Assembly (NCBI RefSeq): GCF_001541315.1
Contig: NZ_LMVK01000012.1
Coordinates: 1-64,000 of the forward strand
Length of the DNA: 64,000 bases
DNA from: Agrobacterium tumefaciens str. B6
GTDB taxonomy: Bacteria; Pseudomonadota; Alphaproteobacteria; Rhizobiales; Rhizobiaceae
Reading direction: 5' to 3'
The notes beneath the pieces were generated by a model. That model searched no databases. It was not told the origin of the DNA and saw only the letters and a program-made list of their open reading frames with translations. Shown here one piece after another: positions 53,755-63,195 of the stretch (positions are counted from its first letter, which is position 1; each line of letters starts with the position of its first letter). The position numbers were made by a program, and so were the translations under genes.

Positions 53755-53789
53755 CTCCTCATCCCTGTGACAAACACAGGAATGAGGGC
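53755..53789. repeat. solo arm hairpin of the mosaic repeat
   Basis: CCTCATCCCTGTG and CACAGGAATGAGG form an inverted repeat like the arms of copy 1, with two differences. It lies between the convergent VOC and methyltransferase genes. Confidence 0.7.
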
Positions 53790-53826
53790 GGTGGGGGATG
53801 CGTCCACCTGCGACAATCTCACGTCC

Positions 53827-54597
53827 TTACTTCTTCACCGCCACCACAAAAAGCCGGGGAAAACGCAGCAGCAACCGGCCGTCCGCCATCGGCGGATAGG
53901 CCTCCTTGATGCGCCGCGTGTAGTCGGCGAGGAAGGCTTCGCGGTTTTCCTCGCCGGCGGCGGCGAGATAGGGGCGCAGGCCCGTGCCCTTGACCCATTC
54001 GACGATGCTTTCCGCATCCTTCATCGGATGGTTATAGACGGTGTGCCACACATCCACCCGCGCGGATTTCGGCGTCAGCGCATCGAAATAGTCCGAAGGG
54101 GGAGGCAGGGGTTTGCGGCGCAGGCTGCCGTCCGCAAAGCTGTCCTTCCAGGCGCCGTTCGCTCCGGTCTCCTCCATGGCGCGATGCGTCGGCTCCTGCA
54201 GATTGTCAGGCATCTGCACGGCCAGAACGCCGCCGCTTTCCAGCTGGTCCATCAGTTGCGAAAGAACGACGAGATGATCCGGCACCCACTGAAAAACGGC
54301 ATTGGCGTAAAGCAGGTCTGCCTTCTGCGCCGGCTTCCATTTTGCAAGGTCGGCCTTGCCGAAGCGGGTGGTCGGCAGCCGGTCCGCCGCCTTTTCCAGC
54401 ATGTCGTCGTCGCTGTCGATGCCGGTAATGACGTTGACGCCGTAACGGTCAGTCAGAAGCTCGGTGGAATTGCCGGGGCCACAGCCAAGGTCATAGCCAT
54501 TCAGCACCCGCTCCAGCGGCACATGGGCCAGGAGATCCCGGGCGGGGCGTGTCCGTTCGTCTTCGAATTTCAGATATTGGTGGGCGGACCATGCCAT
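53827..54597 (-). CDS. tam: trans-aconitate 2-methyltransferase
   Basis: Tam methylates trans-aconitate with S-adenosylmethionine, which limits inhibition of aconitase. The 256-residue Rossmann-like methyltransferase begins [23 protein letters not shown], as in known Tam proteins. It has the SAM-binding [11 protein letters not shown] and GIDSDDDML. The length of 256 matches the known A. tumefaciens enzyme. ATG 54597 is used since the 22-residue extension is non-family. A TGATGAAT-type dyad lies about 85 bases upstream. Confidence 0.93.
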   Translation of the reverse strand: MAWSAHQYLKFEDERTRPARDLLAHVPLERVLNGYDLGCGPGNSTELLTDRYGVNVITGIDSDDDMLEKAADRLPTTRFGKADLAKWKPAQKADLLYANAVFQWVPDHLVVLSQLMDQLESGGVLAVQMPDNLQEPTHRAMEETGANGAWKDSFADGSLRRKPLPPPSDYFDALTPKSARVDVWHTVYNHPMKDAESIVEWVKGTGLRPYLAAAGEENREAFLADYTRRIKEAYPPMADGRLLLRFPRLFVVAVKK

Positions 54598-54934
54598 GGT
54601 TTTCCTCCTGCGGACTGCCGTCAGATCGTCAGCATCGCATGGGTGAAATCGCCCCGCCATCATCGGATCGATGAATTATTGTGATGAATCTATTCATCAA
54701 CCTTTTGTTTCACCTCATAAAACATCTTTGTCGGGCCGTCGCTTTGTTATTTTCCATCAAAATCAGAAATCGCGGCAATTAAAACTTGACCTCGTCAGGG
54801 GAGAGGCATTCACTCCGGCCGATTTCCAGCACATCCCAGGTTGAGCGCGCGTAGCGTTCCTCATCCGGTAATGCATCAGAACAAAAAGACGGAGCGTTTT
54901 CAGTTGACGGAAACGCTTGAGACAGGAGACCATC
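54598..54934. other. divergent promoter region of tam and the aminotransferase gene
   Basis: There is no gene here. It holds the dyad TGATGAAT-CT-ATTCATCA at 54682-54699 and, in the aminotransferase leader, the inverted repeat AGCGTTT and AAACGCT at 54893-54917. The left part is AT-rich. Confidence 0.5.
54682..54699. promoter_or_regulatory. operator-like dyad between tam and aminotransferase genes
   Basis: TGATGAAT and ATTCATCA are perfect 8-base inverted repeats separated by CT, and a further partial copy GATGAATT lies at 54669-54676. The regulator is unknown. Confidence 0.45.
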
Positions 54935-55816
54935 ATGAGCGTCGATACCGCACCCCGATCAACCACCTGGACCTATGTTGACGGTCAATGGCTGCCCGGC
55001 AATCCGCCGCTCATCGGCCCGACCTCGCACGCCATGTGGCTGGCGTCGACGGTGTTTGACGGCGCGCGCTGGTTTGATGGCGTCGCTCCCGATCTCGATC
55101 TGCACTGCCAGCGCGTCAACCGCTCTGCCGCCAATATGGGCATGAAGCCGACGATGACGGCGGAGGAGATCGAGGCGCTGGCGCTGGAAGGCGTCAACAG
55201 GTTCGACGGCAAGATGGCGATCTATATCAAACCGATGTACTGGGCCGAACACGGCATGCCCGGCAGCGTTGTCGCGCCGGATGCCAGTTCCACCCGTTTT
55301 GCGCTGTGCCTTTTCGAAGCGCCGATGGATGCCGGCAAGCCGCTGACGCTCACCGTCTCGCCGCTGCGCCGTCCTTCGCCGGAAACCGCGATGACCGACG
55401 CAAAGGCCGGCAGCCTTTACCCCAATAGCGGCCGCGCCATTCTGGAAGCCCGCTCGCGCGGCTTCGACAATGCCCTGATGCGCGACATGAATGGCAATGT
55501 CGCCGAGTCCGCTTCGGCCAACATCTTCATGGTCAAGGACGGCGTCGTCTTCACCCCGGTTCCGAACCGCACCTTCCTGGCCGGCATCACCCGTTCGCGG
55601 GTGATCGGCCTTCTGCGTCAGGCCGGTTTCGATGTCCGTGAGGCGACCCTGTCGGTCGAGGATTTCCGCGAGGCCGATGAAATCTTCTGCTCGGGCAATT
55701 ATTCCAAGGTTTCGCCTGTCGTGAAGCTGGATGATCGCGAGTTGCAGGCAGGCCCGGTCGCCCGCAAGGCGCTCGATCTTTACATGGACTGGGCGCGTCT
55801 CGGCGCAGACGTCTGA
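54935..55816 (+). CDS. class IV (branched-chain amino acid) aminotransferase
   Basis: The 293-residue PLP enzyme of the BCAT/D-amino acid fold has the catalytic Lys157 in TDAKAGSLYPNS, MRDMNGNVAESASANIFMV and ITRSRVIGLL. It probably interconverts branched-chain amino acids and 2-oxoacids, though 4-amino-4-deoxychorismate lyase and D-amino acid transaminase belong to the same fold. ATG 54935 has ACAGGAGACC upstream. A terminator follows at 55840-55870. Confidence 0.87.
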   Translation: MSVDTAPRSTTWTYVDGQWLPGNPPLIGPTSHAMWLASTVFDGARWFDGVAPDLDLHCQRVNRSAANMGMKPTMTAEEIEALALEGVNRFDGKMAIYIKPMYWAEHGMPGSVVAPDASSTRFALCLFEAPMDAGKPLTLTVSPLRRPSPETAMTDAKAGSLYPNSGRAILEARSRGFDNALMRDMNGNVAESASANIFMVKDGVVFTPVPNRTFLAGITRSRVIGLLRQAGFDVREATLSVEDFREADEIFCSGNYSKVSPVVKLDDRELQAGPVARKALDLYMDWARLGADV

Positions 55817-55839
55817 GATCGGCAATCATCTCGTAAAGA

Positions 55840-55870
55840 GGCCACGGCGGGCATTCGGCCTGCCGTGGCC
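55840..55870 (+). terminator. terminator after the aminotransferase gene
   Basis: GGCCACGGC and GCCGTGGCC form a 9-base stem, with further pairing of GGG and CC in the loop, followed by ATTGCTTTT. Confidence 0.8.
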
Positions 55871-55986
55871 ATTGCTTTTCTGCGGTGCAATATTTTCCCC
55901 AAAAAGACGGGGGGAATTTAATCCAATTTTAGACAAACGAACTGTAGTTTGCGGCATCTTCACCTCCGGCTAACGAGGGCCGCCAG

Positions 55987-58347
55987 ATGTCTTTCAGCAT
56001 TCGTAATATACTTGTGGGATTTTTCCTTACCATCAGCCTTGCGCTGGCCGGTTTGGTCGGCAACGAATTGTGGCGCTCGGTCAATCGCGCCGGCACCTTT
56101 TCCGAGGTCGCGCAACTCGCCTCGCTCGACAAGCTTCTTTTCAATGCGCTTTTGAATTTCCGCAGTGAACGTGGCGACAGCGCCACGGCGTTGACGCTCG
56201 ATCCGTCAAAGTCGGCCGGCAGCATCGCCAGCGTGCAGGCGGCACGCCAGAAGGTGGATGCCGCCATGACGGCGTTCCTCACACAGTCTTCATCGCTCGA
56301 AAACACGCAGCTGCAAGCGCCGCTCAAGCGTGTGAAAGATGTTTACGCGCAGTTCGTCGAGCTCAGAAAAAAGGTTGACGCCAATGTTTCGCAGCCGCTC
56401 GACCGGCGCGAAAGCGGGCTCGACAAGACGGTCATGACGCTCGGCGGCGATTTCCTCGCCTCGCTTGAAGCCGGTTCGACGGCACTTGAAGGCACTGTCC
56501 GCTCCCTCGATCAGGGTCAGACCGGTTTGATCCAGCTGCGCTCCTATGGCTGGTCCGCCCGCGCACTTGGCGGCAGCGCCACCGTCATTCTCAACGGCGC
56601 CGTCGCCCAGAACCGGCCGCTCACCGCGCAGGAAATGCAGCAGCTCGGCGCAGCTGATGCCGGTGCGGCTTTCGCGTGGAAAGCGACCGGCGATCTGGTC
56701 GCGCATGAATCGACGCCGCAGTCGCTCAAGGACATCTACGCCACCGCGGACAAGACCTATTTCAAGGGTGATTTCAGCACCCAGCGCACCAAGCTCATCG
56801 ACGACCTGAACAACGGCCGCACGCCTGCCTTCACCATGGATAGCTGGCGCACCACCGTCACCGAAAATCTCGGCACGATTGCGAAAATCGCGTCCGCCGC
56901 CATGGATGTTCTGGATGCCAATGCCGAAAAGGCAAAACAGGGTGCCTTTATCGATGCGATGATCTATCTCGCCGTCTTCGTCGTCACGCTGGCGCTCTGT
57001 ATTCTCTCGCTTGCTGTCATCGTCGGCCGCGTCACCCGGCCGATCAGCCGCCTGACCAACGCGATGATGGAGCTTTCGGGCGGTAATCTTGCAATCGATG
57101 TCGCCGGTGCAAAGCGTTCCGACGAGATCGGCGAGATGGCCCGCGCCGTGGAAATCTTCCGCGAGGCGGCAATCCGCAACAAGCAGCTGGAGGCGGAAGC
57201 CGTCGCCAACCGCGAGCGGGCCGAGCGGGACCGTATCGAGCTGCAGCAGCGTGCCGAGGCTGAGGCCGAAGAACGGCTCAATCAGGCCACGGGTTCGCTA
57301 GCGGGCGGCCTTCGCCGTCTTGCTTCCGGCGACATGGTCTGCGAGATCGCCACGCCGTTCGCTCCGCAATTCGAGGCGCTGCGCCACGATTTCAACAGCT
57401 CCGTGCATCAGCTGCGCGAAGCGCTCACAAGCGTCGGCCAGTCCGTACAGACAGTGAACGGCGGCGCGCATGAGGTGTCATCGGCATCCGACGATCTTTC
57501 CCGCCGCACCGAGCAGCAGGCCGCTTCTCTGGAAGAGACCGCCGCCGCGCTGGAAGAGATCACCGCCAATGTTTCCGCCACCTCCAAGCGAGCAGGCGAG
57601 GCGCGCGACACGGTGCGTGAAGCACGGTCAAAGGCCGATCTTTCCGGCAAGGTGGTGCGCGATGCCGTTTCCGCCATGGAGCGCATCGAGCATTCCTCGC
57701 GCCAGATCGGCCAGATCATCGGCGTCATCGACGAAATCGCCTTCCAGACCAACCTTCTGGCGCTGAATGCGGGCGTCGAGGCGGCGCGGGCGGGCGATGC
57801 GGGCAAGGGTTTTGCCGTCGTCGCACAGGAAGTGCGCGAACTGGCGCAGCGCTCCGCCAATGCCGCCAAGGAAATCAAGCAGCTCATCAACACATCTGCC
57901 GTTGCGGTGGGTGAGGGCGTGAAGCTGGTCGCCGACACCGGCGTCGGGCTTTCCGAAATCGAGCAGCTGGTGCTTTCCGTCAACACCCATATGGACGCCA
58001 TCGCCACTGCGGCGCAGGAACAGTCGGCTGGCCTTTCCGAGGTCAACACCGCCGTCAACCACATGGATCAGGCCACGCAGCAGAACGCCGCCATGGTCGA
58101 GGAAATGAACGCGGCCGGTGCGGGTCTCGCGCAGGAATGCGCCAACCTCCACGCCCTGCTTGCGCAATTCCAGCTCGGCCAGCAGACCTCCGCATTGCGG
58201 GAGACGGCAAGGCATATGCAGCGGGCCGCAAGTCCCGCCCGTGCGCCTGCCGCACCCGTCGCTGCGCCTTCAAGGGCCCGCCCGGTTGCCGCCTCGCGTG
58301 GCAATGCGGCGCTGGCCGTGAAGGGCGACGACTGGACGGAGTTCTGA
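55987..58347 (+). CDS. methyl-accepting chemotaxis protein
   Basis: The 786-residue receptor has an N-terminal membrane helix ([22 protein letters not shown]), a periplasmic sensing region (about 30-315), a second helix ([19 protein letters not shown]), a HAMP domain and a possible second HAMP-like segment ([15 protein letters not shown]). The C-terminal methylation and signalling helices follow, with the conserved hairpin tip ([21 protein letters not shown]). The very C-terminal residues GDDWTEF after an Ala/Pro-rich tail fit the xWxxF CheR/CheB docking motif. The ligand is unknown. No che genes are nearby. Confidence 0.93.
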   Translation: MSFSIRNILVGFFLTISLALAGLVGNELWRSVNRAGTFSEVAQLASLDKLLFNALLNFRSERGDSATALTLDPSKSAGSIASVQAARQKVDAAMTAFLTQSSSLENTQLQAPLKRVKDVYAQFVELRKKVDANVSQPLDRRESGLDKTVMTLGGDFLASLEAGSTALEGTVRSLDQGQTGLIQLRSYGWSARALGGSATVILNGAVAQNRPLTAQEMQQLGAADAGAAFAWKATGDLVAHESTPQSLKDIYATADKTYFKGDFSTQRTKLIDDLNNGRTPAFTMDSWRTTVTENLGTIAKIASAAMDVLDANAEKAKQGAFIDAMIYLAVFVVTLALCILSLAVIVGRVTRPISRLTNAMMELSGGNLAIDVAGAKRSDEIGEMARAVEIFREAAIRNKQLEAEAVANRERAERDRIELQQRAEAEAEERLNQATGSLAGGLRRLASGDMVCEIATPFAPQFEALRHDFNSSVHQLREALTSVGQSVQTVNGGAHEVSSASDDLSRRTEQQAASLEETAAALEEITANVSATSKRAGEARDTVREARSKADLSGKVVRDAVSAMERIEHSSRQIGQIIGVIDEIAFQTNLLALNAGVEAARAGDAGKGFAVVAQEVRELAQRSANAAKEIKQLINTSAVAVGEGVKLVADTGVGLSEIEQLVLSVNTHMDAIATAAQEQSAGLSEVNTAVNHMDQATQQNAAMVEEMNAAGAGLAQECANLHALLAQFQLGQQTSALRETARHMQRAASPARAPAAPVAAPSRARPVAASRGNAALAVKGDDWTEF

Positions 58348-58384
58348 GGAAGAGATTGCCTTTGACAAAACCCGCGCTACCGGG

Positions 58385-58501
58385 TTCCGTCACCCCGGAC
58401 CTGATCCGGGGTCCAGCGCGATCAAGTCCTTGATCGCGTAAGACTCTTCTCACGGCGCAGACGCGCCGTGGCTGGATGCTGGATCTGGTCAGGCATGACG
58501 G
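58385..58501. repeat. mosaic palindromic repeat, copy 4
   Basis: The arms CACCCCGGACCTGATCCGGGGTCC and the partial complement GATCTGGTCAGGCATGACGG flank a GCGATCAAGTCCTTGATCGC hairpin, GACTCTTC and GCGCAGACGCGC. The hairpin loop AAGTCCTT and the GACTCTTC and GCGCAGACGCGC blocks match copies 2 and 3. The arms and hairpin stem are different. Confidence 0.8.
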
Positions 58502-58533
58502 AGGAGAGGTGTGGTCCTTTTCGTTAACAGCCG

Positions 58534-58560
58534 AGCCCGCGCCCGAAACCGGCGCGGGCT
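58534..58560. terminator. terminator after the LysR gene
   Basis: AGCCCGCGCC and GGCGCGGGCT form a perfect 10-base stem around CGAAACC, immediately beyond the stop of the minus-strand LysR gene at 58561. TTATCGTTT follows on the plus strand. Confidence 0.7.
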
Positions 58561-59448
58561 TTATCGTTTCTGCAAGCTCGGCAGCGCAGCGGCAAGCGCC
58601 CGCAGCGGCGCGGTCATATGTTTGTCTCGCCGCATCGCCAGCGCGATCCGGCGCTCCAGCGGCGGCTCGAGCGAGCGCCATTCAAGCCCTGACGTTGCGC
58701 TTTCATACTCCATCGCCATGCGTGGCACGATCGCAAGGCCAAGGCCCGCACCCGCGAGCTTCTTGATGGCCTCGACGCTGCCCAGTTCCATGGCAGGCTG
58801 CACGGTACGTCCGCTCGCCGAAAACCATTGATCCACCAGCCTGCGCGTATTGCCGCCCTCGTAAAGCAGCAGCGGCCGCGTCGAAAGCGTTTCGGCGTTC
58901 AGTACCGTTCTGTCAGTGACGGCGCCATGCGGGAAAACTGCAACCAGTTCATCGAGATGGATATCGCTGATATCGAGGCTGCGGCCGCTGGCGGGCAGGG
59001 CCACCACCGCCGCATCGATCGTGTTGGCCTCCAGAAGCCGGAGGATATCGTGGGTATTGCCGGTCTGCACGACGATTTCGATACCGGGCATGGCCTGGCG
59101 GATTTTGGCCAGCACCGGCGGCAGCAGATAGATGCAGGCGGTTGCGCCCGTGCCGATGCGCAGGCGTCCCGTCACCCCGCTGCGATGCGGTGCTACGGTA
59201 CCGATCGCATGCGCCACTTCTTCCGCAATCCGCCTTGCATGGATGAGAAAATCCCGCCCCGCCGCCGCCGGCTGCGCGCGCCTGCCGACCCTTTCGATCA
59301 ACCTAACGCCGAGTTGTTTTTCGAGAAGCCGGATATGCAGGCTGATGGCCGGCTGGGTCAGCCCCGCCTTGTCGGCGGCGGCGGAAAAGCTGCCGAGATC
59401 GGCGACATCCATGAAGCTGCGCACCTGCCGCAGATCGAGGTCCATCAT
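58561..59448 (-). CDS. LysR-family transcriptional regulator
   Basis: This 295-residue regulator has the N-terminal helix-turn-helix DLDLRQVRSFMDVADLGSFSAAADKAGLTQPAISLHIRLLE and an effector domain. The paired ATG codons at 59448 and 59445 are both possible starts. It is divergent from the GNAT acetyltransferase gene at 59545, its likely target. Confidence 0.9.
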   Translation of the reverse strand: MMDLDLRQVRSFMDVADLGSFSAAADKAGLTQPAISLHIRLLEKQLGVRLIERVGRRAQPAAAGRDFLIHARRIAEEVAHAIGTVAPHRSGVTGRLRIGTGATACIYLLPPVLAKIRQAMPGIEIVVQTGNTHDILRLLEANTIDAAVVALPASGRSLDISDIHLDELVAVFPHGAVTDRTVLNAETLSTRPLLLYEGGNTRRLVDQWFSASGRTVQPAMELGSVEAIKKLAGAGLGLAIVPRMAMEYESATSGLEWRSLEPPLERRIALAMRRDKHMTAPLRALAAALPSLQKR

Positions 59449-59544
59449 CAAAGAAAACCTTATCGTTTGTATAAGATAGATAATCTTTATTTTGGCTGCG
59501 CCGCAATGCACAATGATGGCGTGAATGATCCGCAGGACAAGAGA

Positions 59545-60087
59545 ATGACCCTTTCCACCGTTTCCAGCCTTTCGATCCGCCCCTGTGAAGAGGCCGATAT
59601 TCCAGCCATTACCGAAATCTACCGGGATGCCGTGCTCCATGGCCGCGCCAGTTTCGAGATCGATCCGCCGAGCGCGGAGACGATGCTCGAGCGCCGTCGC
59701 CTCATGGTGGAGGGTAATTATCCCTATCTCGTCGCCGAATGCGATGGAAAGATAGCCGGATATGCCTATGCCGGTGCTTATCGTCCGCGCCCGGCCTATG
59801 GCGCGGCGGTGGAGAATTCCGTTTATATCGATCCGGCCATGAAGGGCATGGGCATCGGCCGCAAGCTGCTCGATGCACTGATCGAGGAGGCGACGGCGCG
59901 CGGCTTCCGGCAGATGATCGCCGTTATCGGCGACAGCGCCAACGCCGCGTCGATCGGCGTACACCGCGCCGCCGGTTTCGAGCATGTCGGCACCTTCAAA
60001 TCCATCGGCTGGAAACATGGCCAATGGCTGGATACGGTGCTGATGCAGCGCGCGCTGGGCGAGGGTGACACCACGCCACGTTTCTGA
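59545..60087 (+). CDS. GNAT acetyltransferase, phosphinothricin acetyltransferase-like
   Basis: This 180-residue N-acetyltransferase has the PAT/Bar-type pattern: RPCEEADIPAITEIYRDAVLHG..FEIDPP, PYLVAECDGKIAGYAYAG, and the acetyl-CoA loop MGIGRKLLDALIEEA. Members acetylate phosphinothricin or methionine derivatives such as methionine sulfoximine. ATG 59545 (Met-Thr-Leu) is chosen; an ATG at 59505 is possible. A hairpin terminator follows. Confidence 0.88.
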   Translation: MTLSTVSSLSIRPCEEADIPAITEIYRDAVLHGRASFEIDPPSAETMLERRRLMVEGNYPYLVAECDGKIAGYAYAGAYRPRPAYGAAVENSVYIDPAMKGMGIGRKLLDALIEEATARGFRQMIAVIGDSANAASIGVHRAAGFEHVGTFKSIGWKHGQWLDTVLMQRALGEGDTTPRF

Positions 60088-60093
60088 GGCGTC

Positions 60094-60130
60094 AGAGCGG
60101 GACGGCGAAAAGTGCGAGCGGTCCCGCTCT
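60094..60130. terminator. terminator between GNAT and periplasmic-protein genes
   Basis: AGAGCGGGAC and GTCCCGCTCT are perfect 10-base inverted repeats with a 17-base loop between two convergent genes. CAATATAGAA follows. Confidence 0.55.
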
Positions 60131-60140
60131 CAATATAGAA

Positions 60141-60497
60141 TCAGGGCTTGGTGGAGCCGGGAATTTCCACCTTCAGCGTATCCCCGGCAAGCTCGCTGCC
60201 CAGTTCCACCGCCTTGGTCTTCTTGTCGTAGACGCAGATATGGCTGACCGTCGCATCCGCGCCCTTGGCCTTGCCGGTCAGGATGGCGAGGCCGTAATTT
60301 TCGCTGCCGACGGGATCGACCACCGCCTTGGCGTCCTCGATCATGTCCTTGGCTCCGGCAAGGCAGGCCGTCTGCACATCCGCCACGAATTCTTTCCAGG
60401 TATCGTCCGAGGATGCGGCGGCGGGGAGTGCCAGCGATGACAGGGCGGTGAAGAGGAGGATGGAGCGGATCAAGGAGCGGGAGTTGGGGCGGGTCAT
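60141..60497 (-). CDS. small exported protein of unknown function
   Basis: The 118-residue protein has a Sec signal peptide (SLIRSILLFTALSSLALPAAA, cleavage near residue 28). The mature domain of about 90 residues has a Cys in VQTACLAGAKD and another in SHICVYDKKTK that could form a disulfide. I recognise no family. It should be periplasmic. ATG 60497 is used; the upstream frame has no signal features. It is convergent with the GNAT gene and lies about 220 bases from divergent sodB. Confidence 0.65.
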   Translation of the reverse strand: MTRPNSRSLIRSILLFTALSSLALPAAASSDDTWKEFVADVQTACLAGAKDMIEDAKAVVDPVGSENYGLAILTGKAKGADATVSHICVYDKKTKAVELGSELAGDTLKVEIPGSTKP

Positions 60498-60717
60498 GGA
60501 ATTTCCTTCCTGCAATCTCGGCAAAACCGAACCGATAGGGTGGAAAACGGTACGCCAGGGTTGTGAAACAAATGTGGTGGTGGCCGGCGCGAGACGAATT
60601 TTCTCTTTTGGCGGAACATTTTGATATTTCACAGGTTGCCCAAACAGAGCTTCGCTCCTATGGTCCGCTCACACGGTTTCTAGGAGCGGTAACCCGCTGC
60701 AAAAAGGAGTAAAAACC

Positions 60718-61320
60718 ATGGCCTTTGAACTTCCTGAACTCCCCTACGACTACGACGCGCTTGCACCCTACATGTCGCGCGAGACGCTCGAGTTCCATCA
60801 CGACAAGCACCACAAGGCATATGTCGACAACGGCAACAAGCTGGCGGCGGAAGCAGGTCTTTCTGACCTGTCGCTCGAAGAAGTCGTGAAGAAGTCCTTT
60901 GGCACCAATGCCGGTCTCTTCAACAATGCTGCCCAGCATTACAACCACGTCCATTTCTGGAAGTGGCTGAAGAAGGACGGCGGCGGCAACAAGCTGCCGG
61001 GCAAGCTCGAACAGGCATTTGCCTCCGATCTCGGCGGTTACGACAAGTTCAAGGCTGATTTCATCGCTGCCGGCACCACGCAGTTCGGCTCCGGCTGGGC
61101 ATGGGTTTCCGTCAAGAACGGCAAGCTCGAAATCTCCAAGACCCCGAACGGCGAAAACCCGCTGGTTCACGGTGCAGAGCCGATCCTCGGCGTCGACGTC
61201 TGGGAACACTCCTACTACATCGACTACCGCAACCTGCGTCCGAAGTACCTCGAAGCCTTCGTCGATAACCTCATCAACTGGGACTACGTCCTGGAGCGTT
61301 ACGAAGCCGCCGCCAAGTAA
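60718..61320 (+). CDS. sodB: superoxide dismutase, iron type
   Basis: Cytoplasmic SodB disproportionates superoxide. The 200-residue Fe/Mn-SOD has metal ligands His27, His77, Asp160 and His164. The second-sphere Gln73 in NNAAQHYNH sits where iron SODs carry their Gln, instead of the C-terminal Gln of Mn enzymes, so iron is the likely cofactor. No signal peptide is present. An AAAAAGGAG site precedes the start. A strong terminator follows at 61343-61368. Confidence 0.96.
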   Translation: MAFELPELPYDYDALAPYMSRETLEFHHDKHHKAYVDNGNKLAAEAGLSDLSLEEVVKKSFGTNAGLFNNAAQHYNHVHFWKWLKKDGGGNKLPGKLEQAFASDLGGYDKFKADFIAAGTTQFGSGWAWVSVKNGKLEISKTPNGENPLVHGAEPILGVDVWEHSYYIDYRNLRPKYLEAFVDNLINWDYVLERYEAAAK

Positions 61321-61342
61321 GGCTTGCGGAACGGAATTTTCG

Positions 61343-61368
61343 AACACCCGGCCCTCGCGCCGGGTGTT
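61343..61368 (+). terminator. terminator after sodB
   Basis: AACACCCGGC and GCCGGGTGTT form a perfect 10-base stem around CCTCGC, followed by CTGCTTTTGG, 22 bases after the sodB stop. Confidence 0.85.
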
Positions 61369-61431
61369 CTGCTTTTGGGATGTCGTTCTCTGTCACAAGC
61401 CTGTCATCCGCCGGGTTTATCGCGGCGCATC

Positions 61432-62301
61432 ATGACTGAAAAAACCACGCCTCTCTTCTCCTTCGGCATTGTCGCCGATCCCCAATATGCCGATGCCGAT
61501 CCGCGCCCCGAGATGGGCCGATATTACGCTGAAAGCCCGAAAAAGCTCGCAGACGCGATCGACGCCTTCAACCGCGAAGATCTGGCCTTCGTGGTGACGC
61601 TGGGCGATATCATCGACCGCGGCTTTGAAAATTTCGATGCGATCCTTGCCGTTTACGACAAGCTTCGCCACCGGTCGGTCCTGCTGCCGGGCAATCACGA
61701 TTTCGCCGTCGCCGCTGAGCATTTGCCCGATATCCATAACCGCCTCGGCATGTCCGCCCCCTGGCATGATTTTTCCATCGGTGACGTCCGCTTCGTCGTG
61801 CTTGACGGCAACGAAGTCAGCCTTTTCGCCCCGCCGCCCGGCGATCCGCGTCGCGCGCTTGCTGCAGAGCGGCTGAAGCGTCTGGCGGATGCGGGCGCAA
61901 TCAATGCGCAGGACTGGAACGCTTCGCTCAGCGATGAACAGTTCGAATGGCTGCAGACGGTTCTGCAAAAGGCGGATGCGGCAGGCGAAAAAGTGATCGT
62001 TCTCTGCCACTACCCTGTCTATCCGGAAAACGCCCACAACATGTGGGACGCGCCGCGCATCCTCGAGCTTCTCGGCGCGCATCCTTCGGTCGTCGCGTGG
62101 TTCAACGGCCATAATCACGAGGGCAATTACGGCGTGCTGGGCCATACCCACTTCGTGAATTTCAAGGGCATGGTGGATACGCCCGACCAGAACACGTTTG
62201 CCATCGCCGATGTTTTTGCCGACCGAATCGCCATTCGCGGTTTCGGGCGCGAGGAGGACCGGGTGCTGGGGTATTTGCTGCAAAACGCTGCCGTGCTTTG
62301 A
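61432..62301 (+). CDS. metallophosphoesterase, Mn-dependent ADP-ribose/CDP-alcohol diphosphatase-like
   Basis: This 289-residue calcineurin-type phosphoesterase has the dimetal motifs in order: GIVADPQYAD, LGDIIDRG, GNHD, CHYPVY and NGHNHEGNYG. The VADPQYAD start resembles the ADPRM family, which cleaves ADP-ribose, CDP-choline or similar diphosphates. There is no signal peptide, so it should be cytoplasmic. The start at 61432 gives family length; the upstream frame includes the sodB terminator. Confidence 0.85.
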   Translation: MTEKTTPLFSFGIVADPQYADADPRPEMGRYYAESPKKLADAIDAFNREDLAFVVTLGDIIDRGFENFDAILAVYDKLRHRSVLLPGNHDFAVAAEHLPDIHNRLGMSAPWHDFSIGDVRFVVLDGNEVSLFAPPPGDPRRALAAERLKRLADAGAINAQDWNASLSDEQFEWLQTVLQKADAAGEKVIVLCHYPVYPENAHNMWDAPRILELLGAHPSVVAWFNGHNHEGNYGVLGHTHFVNFKGMVDTPDQNTFAIADVFADRIAIRGFGREEDRVLGYLLQNAAVL

Positions 62302-62308
62302 GGCCAGA

Positions 62309-62379
62309 CTCCCCTCCGCCGCGCAAACGCGTGTCGACTGGATTCCTGTGACGAGCACAGGAATGAGGGTGGAGAGGGG
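62309..62379. repeat. partial mosaic repeat (half core plus arm hairpin)
   Basis: GCCGCGCAAACGCGTGTCGACTGG, a degenerate part of the repeat core, is followed by the ATTCCTGTGACGAGCACAGG arm and its inverted continuation GAATGAGGGTGGAGAGG. The other arm and hairpin are missing. It lies after the phosphoesterase gene. Confidence 0.7.
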
Positions 62380-62447
62380 TGCTCCGGCTCCGACAGAGAA
62401 CAAAGGCTGCGAGCTGCACTATCTCGTGCTCGTCGCACAACGCCAGC

Positions 62448-63167
62448 TTAATCTGTCGCGCGTTCCGGAGTTCTGTTTCCCGGCTGGTTGCTCTGCCAGC
62501 CGCTCATCCACAATTGCCGCAGCTTCTCGCCTTCGAGCTTGAAGAAGCTGCCCGTGGTGTCGCAGCTCAGCACCCGGTCCGAGCGGAAATTGCGGATCGC
62601 CTGCCGTAGTTCGCACCAGGCGACGATATTCACCGTTTCGGAATAATAGATCACCGCAATCGGCCCAATCCGTCGTTGCGTTTCCGCGCCGGCTTCATCG
62701 CGATAGGTGATTTCCAGTTTCTCCTCGTCGCGCACCGCGCGCCTGACCGTGGCAAGATCGACGCCTGCTGGCGCCGGCGCGATGCTGCCCCAGGCGTGCA
62801 GGGCATTAGCGGAGAGGGTTTTCGACAGGGGGTCGGGCAGGGAGGCGGCGATCTTGTCGCTGACCTGCCTGGCCGCCTGCCGCAATTCGGCATCGCCGGT
62901 GCGGGCGACCATGGCGAGCGCCAGCACGATCGCCTCCGTCTCTTCTATGGAAAACATCAGCGGCGGCAGGTTGAAGCCGGGACGCAGGATATAACCGACG
63001 CCGCGTTCCCCTTCGATCGGCACGCGCATGGTCTGAAGCGCTGCTATGTCGCGATAGACCGAGCGCACCGTCACCTCCAGCGCCTCGGCAATCGTCTGCG
63101 CGGTGACCGGCCTGCGCGCCACCCGCAGGATCTGGATGATCTCGAACAGTCTCGACGCCTTGCGCAT
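62448..63167 (-). CDS. YafY-type WYL-domain transcriptional regulator
   Basis: The 239-residue protein is a paralogue of the regulator at 52564. It has the winged helix MRKASRLFEIIQILR and RSVYRDIAALQTMRVPIEGE, and a WYL-type domain with LEITYRDEAGAE and IVAWCELRQAIRNFRSDRV. ATG 63167 aligns with the start of the paralogue; a GTG at 63194 is possible. It is divergent from the LysE-family exporter gene at 63301, with a CTGACA/TGTCAG dyad between them. Confidence 0.88.
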   Translation of the reverse strand: MRKASRLFEIIQILRVARRPVTAQTIAEALEVTVRSVYRDIAALQTMRVPIEGERGVGYILRPGFNLPPLMFSIEETEAIVLALAMVARTGDAELRQAARQVSDKIAASLPDPLSKTLSANALHAWGSIAPAPAGVDLATVRRAVRDEEKLEITYRDEAGAETQRRIGPIAVIYYSETVNIVAWCELRQAIRNFRSDRVLSCDTTGSFFKLEGEKLRQLWMSGWQSNQPGNRTPERATD

Positions 63168-63195
63168 TGCCGTTTTTCCCGGTTGCTTCGCCACG

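Noticed and set aside
58828-59544. N-terminal extension of the GNAT frame across the LysR gene
   Set aside because: The first 240 codons are antisense to the LysR gene and do not resemble any domain; the acetyltransferase fold begins near 59545.
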